64,000 nt of DNA, taken from the NCBI GenBank assembly GCA_009783705.1, contig WRCX01000003.1, positions 1 through 64,000 on the forward strand. The letters are read 5' to 3'. The first letter of the stretch is position 1, and each line of letters opens with the position of its first letter. This stretch comes from Candidatus Bathycorpusculum hydrogenotrophicum (lineage in GTDB: Archaea > Thermoproteota > Bathyarchaeia > Bathyarchaeales > Bathycorpusculaceae). A model generated the notes under the pieces. That model worked only from the letters and a program-made list of their open reading frames with translations. It did not search any database and had not been told where the DNA came from. Of this stretch, positions 59,602 through 64,000 are shown piece after piece. The translations under genes and the position numbers were made by a program.

Positions 59602-61392
59602 TTACGTTGGGTTAGGGGTTCTTGGGGCTTCGGTGCTTTTGCATATATTGGCAATGGCAAGCATAATTGGCGGCACAGTAAAAATGCTGAAAATTCGGGT
59701 ATATTTGGTTAATGCCGCTTTATGGATAATATCAATACTTCCGCCTCCGCGTAAATATCCCTCGATAAATGAGTGGGTAAGGGTTTTTGCTTTGGCAATA
59801 TTGTCAAAAGGTTGGAGATAGTGTCCGCAATAGTAGAGAAAGACGGCCACATCCCAGGCTTTATCGCCGCCTTGCATTGCTTGTTCGAAATCGATGAGGT
59901 AAATGGTGCCATCGGGTTTTATGAGGACGTTGTCGGGTTTAGTGTCGCCTAATGAGAGGTTTGCGCCATGTACTCGTGCAAGGTTTTCGCCTACTCGACT
60001 AAATAGGTTTATCGCTTCTGAGATGGTTTGGTTGTCAGTAGTTGTGGAGTAGCGTTTGATGATTTGGGTTAGTCCTTCGGCTTCGATGAATTCCATAAAG
60101 ATGATTAATTCGGGGTTGCTGACGTGTAAGATTTTTGGTACGTTAAATCCTTGGGTGCGTAGGAATTCGCTTGCGGCGATTTCTTTTGCAAGTCGAGCTT
60201 GTCCTGATACTGCAAAGCTTCGGGCGCCAAATGACCAAAGCGTTAGAGGGAACCATTTAAATCCTGACCAATCTTTGAAGCGTTTGACTAGAATTTTTGT
60301 ATTAACGTCTTTGCCTGAGGCGTTGATTACATAGACATCGTTTAAAATGCCGCCTGCGGGTGCAACGTCGATGTTTACATTTTGATTTTTAAGCAACATT
60401 TTTTGGGTATAGCCTTTGATGTCTAGTTTGTCTGCCAGTGAAACAAGCCCCTCTGCGGTTGGGAAGAAAACATACTTGTGCGAGTCAATAAATGTAGTTG
60501 TTTGTTCGTTGGGACGTATCCAACTGATTTTTTGGGTCCGTAGAAATGTCTCGGTATTTTGTCCCATTCGGTTTGCAAGCTGGGGTAGAGCGCCAAAAAG
60601 GGAGGAGAACAATGTGCGAGGTGCGGATTTAGAGAGGTTAATAAAGCGTAGTTTGGGGTTTTGGCAGTGGGCGATAAATTTAGGGGTTATAAAGACATAG
60701 CCGTTTTTGCGGCTGATTTTTTCTTCAGCTTCTAACTGGTTTAGTGCCTCTATGTAGCAGCTAAGGGCACTGTTTTCAGCATCTTTGAGGCTGATAGTTA
60801 AATCGGTCAAGTCGTAGGCAAGTAGAGGGAAAACGCGCACACGATTATTGAACACCTCATACATGAAATATTGAGGCAGAATCTGTATACGCGGTGCCAA
60901 CTCGGGAAAGTTGATGGATAGGTTCTCAAGCAACTCTATGACTAGACGTTTTTTGAGTGCCACCTCCCGCTCATGAAGGTACAGTTCACCTTGGAGTGCG
61001 GTGTATGGAAAGATGAGTTTGCTTGCGAGTGCTTCGCCTAGTAATCCGCGATCGATGTCGCGTTCAAAAATCCACTGATCCACCGCAAAAACGGAGATTG
61101 TTTTTTCTTGGACAGGTTTTAGGTAACGCATAAGTCTGGGTTGGAAATTCTGTATAATCAGCATCACCTCATGAATCGCCCGACCACTTGAGGAGTTAGC
61201 TGAATAGTTATCAACATGGGCGACTGCAATAATTTTTGACTGGCCTGCGATATGTTTGCAAAATGCTAAAATTTGCTCGGATAACTTGGCTTCATTGTTA
61301 TCTATATGCTTCATGCCGTCACCTACATTAGCAGGGTAAAGCGCCATATTTAAAACAGCGTCATCATCCATCAGCCTACCTGCGTCAGCCAT
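59602..61392 (-). CDS. Bud32-like Ser/Thr protein kinase fusion, 596 aa
   Basis: 'LSLGDTKPDNVLIKPDGTIYLIDFEQAMQGGDKAWDVAVFLYY' catalytic and Mg-binding loops. Confidence 0.75.
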   Translation of the reverse strand: MADAGRLMDDDAVLNMALYPANVGDGMKHIDNNEAKLSEQILAFCKHIAGQSKIIAVAHVDNYSANSSSGRAIHEVMLIIQNFQPRLMRYLKPVQEKTISVFAVDQWIFERDIDRGLLGEALASKLIFPYTALQGELYLHEREVALKKRLVIELLENLSINFPELAPRIQILPQYFMYEVFNNRVRVFPLLAYDLTDLTISLKDAENSALSCYIEALNQLEAEEKISRKNGYVFITPKFIAHCQNPKLRFINLSKSAPRTLFSSLFGALPQLANRMGQNTETFLRTQKISWIRPNEQTTTFIDSHKYVFFPTAEGLVSLADKLDIKGYTQKMLLKNQNVNIDVAPAGGILNDVYVINASGKDVNTKILVKRFKDWSGFKWFPLTLWSFGARSFAVSGQARLAKEIAASEFLRTQGFNVPKILHVSNPELIIFMEFIEAEGLTQIIKRYSTTTDNQTISEAINLFSRVGENLARVHGANLSLGDTKPDNVLIKPDGTIYLIDFEQAMQGGDKAWDVAVFLYYCGHYLQPFDNIAKAKTLTHSFIEGYLRGGGSIDIIHKAALTKYTRIFSIFTVPPIMLAIANICKSTEAPRTPNPT

Positions 61393-61554
61393 AACTCAAT
61401 AATAATTAAACTAAACTTCTGCACTCAATTCAAAAGATCGCCATACCCAACAAATCAACAAACAGCAGATAGACGCCAAGAGATGTGTGTCTTGCTTGCT
61501 GTTGTGCACAAGAAAGATATTTACTTCAATACACCTTGTCTTTTGTGATGTTTT

Positions 61555-61764
61555 ATGGTTGATTTCTATTTTTATAAAGGGTGCTATAGAGTCAAGGTTT
61601 TAACCAAAAGTGCAGGTTACTGGATAGTTGAAGCCCAAGAAGACTTTGAAGATCAACTCAACGGAGAGAAAGTAGAGGTTAAAACTGGTGAACAACGTAT
61701 TGTACCCCTAAGTGAACTGTATAAAAAACGGCAGGTCTCCACCGGTACCAAAGTGTGCGTATAA
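61555..61764 (+). CDS. Small hypothetical protein
   Basis: 69 aa ORF with beta-rich sequence. Confidence 0.5.
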   Translation: MVDFYFYKGCYRVKVLTKSAGYWIVEAQEDFEDQLNGEKVEVKTGEQRIVPLSELYKKRQVSTGTKVCV

Positions 61765-61831
61765 CGGGTAACAAAAAGGTTGGCTATGTGTAAGGCTATA
61801 AATACAGACCGAGAAGCGGCACAAGATTGTT

Positions 61832-63511
61832 TTAGAGGTAGGCGTCGGTTACGTATCTGCGCATCATACGGTGACTGTTGAAGTAATAAGCGATTTTTCC
61901 GATAGAGTTTTTCATGAGTTGGATCCATTCGTCTCGGTGGTTGTAAAATGTTGGAAGGATTATGTATTCGAGTTTGTTGTAGAGGTCCTCTATTTCTTTA
62001 GTAAAGCATGCCGAATCATCAATGGTTTCTTTTGGGTGGGGTCCAATGGCCCAGCCGGTGAGGTTTTCTATCCAGCCCTCGATCCACCAGCCGTCAAGTA
62101 CGCTAAAGTTCATCACACCGTTGTGGGCGGCTTTCATGCCGCTTGTTCCAGAGGCCTCCATGGGTCGCAGGGGGGTATTGAGCCAAACATCAACGCCTCC
62201 AATCATCTTGGCGGCGATGTCCATGTCATAGTTTTCTATGTAGGCAATGTTTAGGTCGATTTTGAGTTGTTGGGTATAGTTGTAGATTTGTTCGATGATG
62301 TGTTTGCCGCCTTCATCGCGTGGATGGGCTTTGCCTGCAAATATAGCTTGGAATTTGTTTGTTTTGTTGATGGTTCTTAGGCGGTCAAGGTTTGTGAAGA
62401 GCAGGGTTGCGCGTTTGTATTCGGTTGCTCTGCGTGCAAAGCCCAGTGTGAATACTTCGGGGTCTAGGTGAGTGTTTGAGGTTTGGTTTGTGAAGTCGAT
62501 TAAGGTTTGTTTTTGTTGTTGGTGGGCTTGCCAGATCTCGCCATCTGGGATGAGATCAACTTTTGCTAAAAGTTCGGGTTCGATGGCCCATCCGGGGAGG
62601 TATTTGTCGTAGAGTTTTCGGTATTGTTCGCCTGTCCAGGTGTAGGAGTGGACTCCGTTGGTTATGGCGTGAATTTCATATCCGGTGAACATTTTGCTTG
62701 AGATTTCTTGGTGGCGTTTGGCGCCGCCGTTTATATAGTTGCTAAGGTTGAGTGCGAGGCGTGTCATGTTGAGGCGTTCTTGTCCGCCGTATTTTTTTAG
62801 AAGGGCAAGATCGATTGTGGGTAGTGTGTCTTGGATTAGTTCATAGTTGAAGCGGTCATGTCCTGCTTCGACGGGGGTGTGGGTTGTGAAAATGCAGAGT
62901 TCTTTGACTTTTTCTGCGTCTTGGTTGTGTTTGTGCATTAGTTCTACGGCTAAAAAGCTTGAGTGGCCCTCGTTCATGTGGTATTTGCGGATTTGAAAGC
63001 CCAGCGAATCAAGCATGCGGACTCCGCCAAAGCCCAAGACTGCTTCTTGTTTGAGGCGGTATCGTTCGTCTCCGCCGTAGAGATAAAAAGATATTTCTCT
63101 ATCAGCTTGGTTGTTGGTATCAAAATCGGTGTCTAAAAACAGCACGGGGACTGCTCCACCAGTGATGCTTTGGCAGACATAGAGCCAAGCGTGCACTTTA
63201 ACGGTGCGTCCCTCAATTTGTATGTTGACTTCATTTGGCAGAAGGGTTAAGAGTTTTTCTGGATTCCACACGTTGGGTTGTTCGGTTTGTCTGCCGGTGG
63301 AGTCAAGTTTTTGTTTGAAATAGTTATATTTACTAATCAGGGTGACTGCGACAAGGGGCAGTTTAAGATCAGCACTGGAACGGATGGCATCGCCTGCTAG
63401 GGTACCTAAGCCGCCAGCGTATGTTGGGATTTGACTATTTAGACCTATCTCCATTGAAAAGTAGGCAATTTTTTGTCCTTTGAGGACCCCTTGCAACTCG
63501 TTGGTTTGCAT
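61832..63511 (-). CDS. glgP: Alpha-glucan (glycogen) phosphorylase, short form
   Basis: 'LNTPLRPMEASGTSGMKAAHNGVMNFSVLDGWWIEG', 'GFARRATEYKRATLLF'. Confidence 0.92.
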   Translation of the reverse strand: MQTNELQGVLKGQKIAYFSMEIGLNSQIPTYAGGLGTLAGDAIRSSADLKLPLVAVTLISKYNYFKQKLDSTGRQTEQPNVWNPEKLLTLLPNEVNIQIEGRTVKVHAWLYVCQSITGGAVPVLFLDTDFDTNNQADREISFYLYGGDERYRLKQEAVLGFGGVRMLDSLGFQIRKYHMNEGHSSFLAVELMHKHNQDAEKVKELCIFTTHTPVEAGHDRFNYELIQDTLPTIDLALLKKYGGQERLNMTRLALNLSNYINGGAKRHQEISSKMFTGYEIHAITNGVHSYTWTGEQYRKLYDKYLPGWAIEPELLAKVDLIPDGEIWQAHQQQKQTLIDFTNQTSNTHLDPEVFTLGFARRATEYKRATLLFTNLDRLRTINKTNKFQAIFAGKAHPRDEGGKHIIEQIYNYTQQLKIDLNIAYIENYDMDIAAKMIGGVDVWLNTPLRPMEASGTSGMKAAHNGVMNFSVLDGWWIEGWIENLTGWAIGPHPKETIDDSACFTKEIEDLYNKLEYIILPTFYNHRDEWIQLMKNSIGKIAYYFNSHRMMRRYVTDAYL

Positions 63512-63629
63512 ATTCCCATCCGTGACTAATTAGTTATCAGCTAAGCGTATCTTGCAGTAACTTGACTTTAATATCATTTTGCATACTACCCGCAATACTT
63601 GGAACACTTTACAGGATTCAAAGTGGAAG

Positions 63630-64000
63630 TTAGGAAGATGGAGGAGGACGGGTGCCCAGCGTTAGAGGGATCTTTAGGGTTTCTGTGCCGCGTACAACGA
63701 GCAGATCTATGGTTTGGCCTGGCAGGGTATTTTCTTCGAGGTAGCTGGCTAGATCATCGTTGTTCTTAATTATTTGATCATTCATACCGATGATAATGTC
63801 GTTTACTTTTAGTTTGCCATCACAGGGTCCGTCTCGAACAATTGAAACGATTTTCCAACCATAGGTTACCGATACTCCTGTTTGGGTTGCTATAGCATAG
63901 TTCATGTCACCGCCAGTGACTCCTAGATAGGAGTGCCCGTGGTAGGACCCGGTTTGGATAAGATCTGCGATTTCGCGCAAAATAGTGTTTGAGGGAATAG
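63630..64000 (-). CDS. C-terminal PDZ part of an HtrA/DegP-like serine protease, truncated at the window edge
   Basis: 'YLGVTGGDMNYAIATQTGVSVTYGWKIVSIVRDGPCDGKLKVNDIIIGMNDQIIKNNDDLASYLEENTLPGQTIDLLVVRG'. Confidence 0.8.
   Translation of the reverse strand, partial: IPSNTILREIADLIQTGSYHGHSYLGVTGGDMNYAIATQTGVSVTYGWKIVSIVRDGPCDGKLKVNDIIIGMNDQIIKNNDDLASYLEENTLPGQTIDLLVVRGTETLKIPLTLGTRPPPSS

Overview
The 64 kb window reads as an archaeal chromosome segment, probably from a gut or anaerobic lineage. The best evidence is a tRNA-Tyr(GUA) at 52424-52577 with two introns, each in a bulge-helix-bulge (BHB) context. PRC-barrel, DUF996-like and Bud32-like genes agree with this. Housekeeping genes include HIT, MIP18-like, three ABC systems, PEBP, PfkA-type phosphofructokinase and a short-form alpha-glucan phosphorylase. 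There are also three large right-handed beta-helix surface-protein loci. The most striking feature is two related mobilizable elements of bacterial type: E1 at about 10559-26698 (16,140 bp) and E2 at about 26816-44856 (18,041 bp). Each carries MobA/MobL relaxase genes, IncQ/pSK41-like oriT candidates, a VirD4/TraG coupling protein, large serine recombinases, SHOCT-like microproteins and cargo. Both are inserted in the same orientation, at TG dinucleotides, into the same surface-protein gene. Removing both in silico joins three fragments (45049-44857, 26815-26699, 10558-9381) into one 1488-nt open reading frame (495 aa plus stop). Other leads are covarying hairpins at the element left ends, consensus bacterial sigma70-type promoters in an archaeal genome, a 160-nt GC-rich structured repeat shared by both elements, and an uncharacterised four- to five-gene cargo cassette in E1. 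All family names come from reading motifs by eye; no searches were run.
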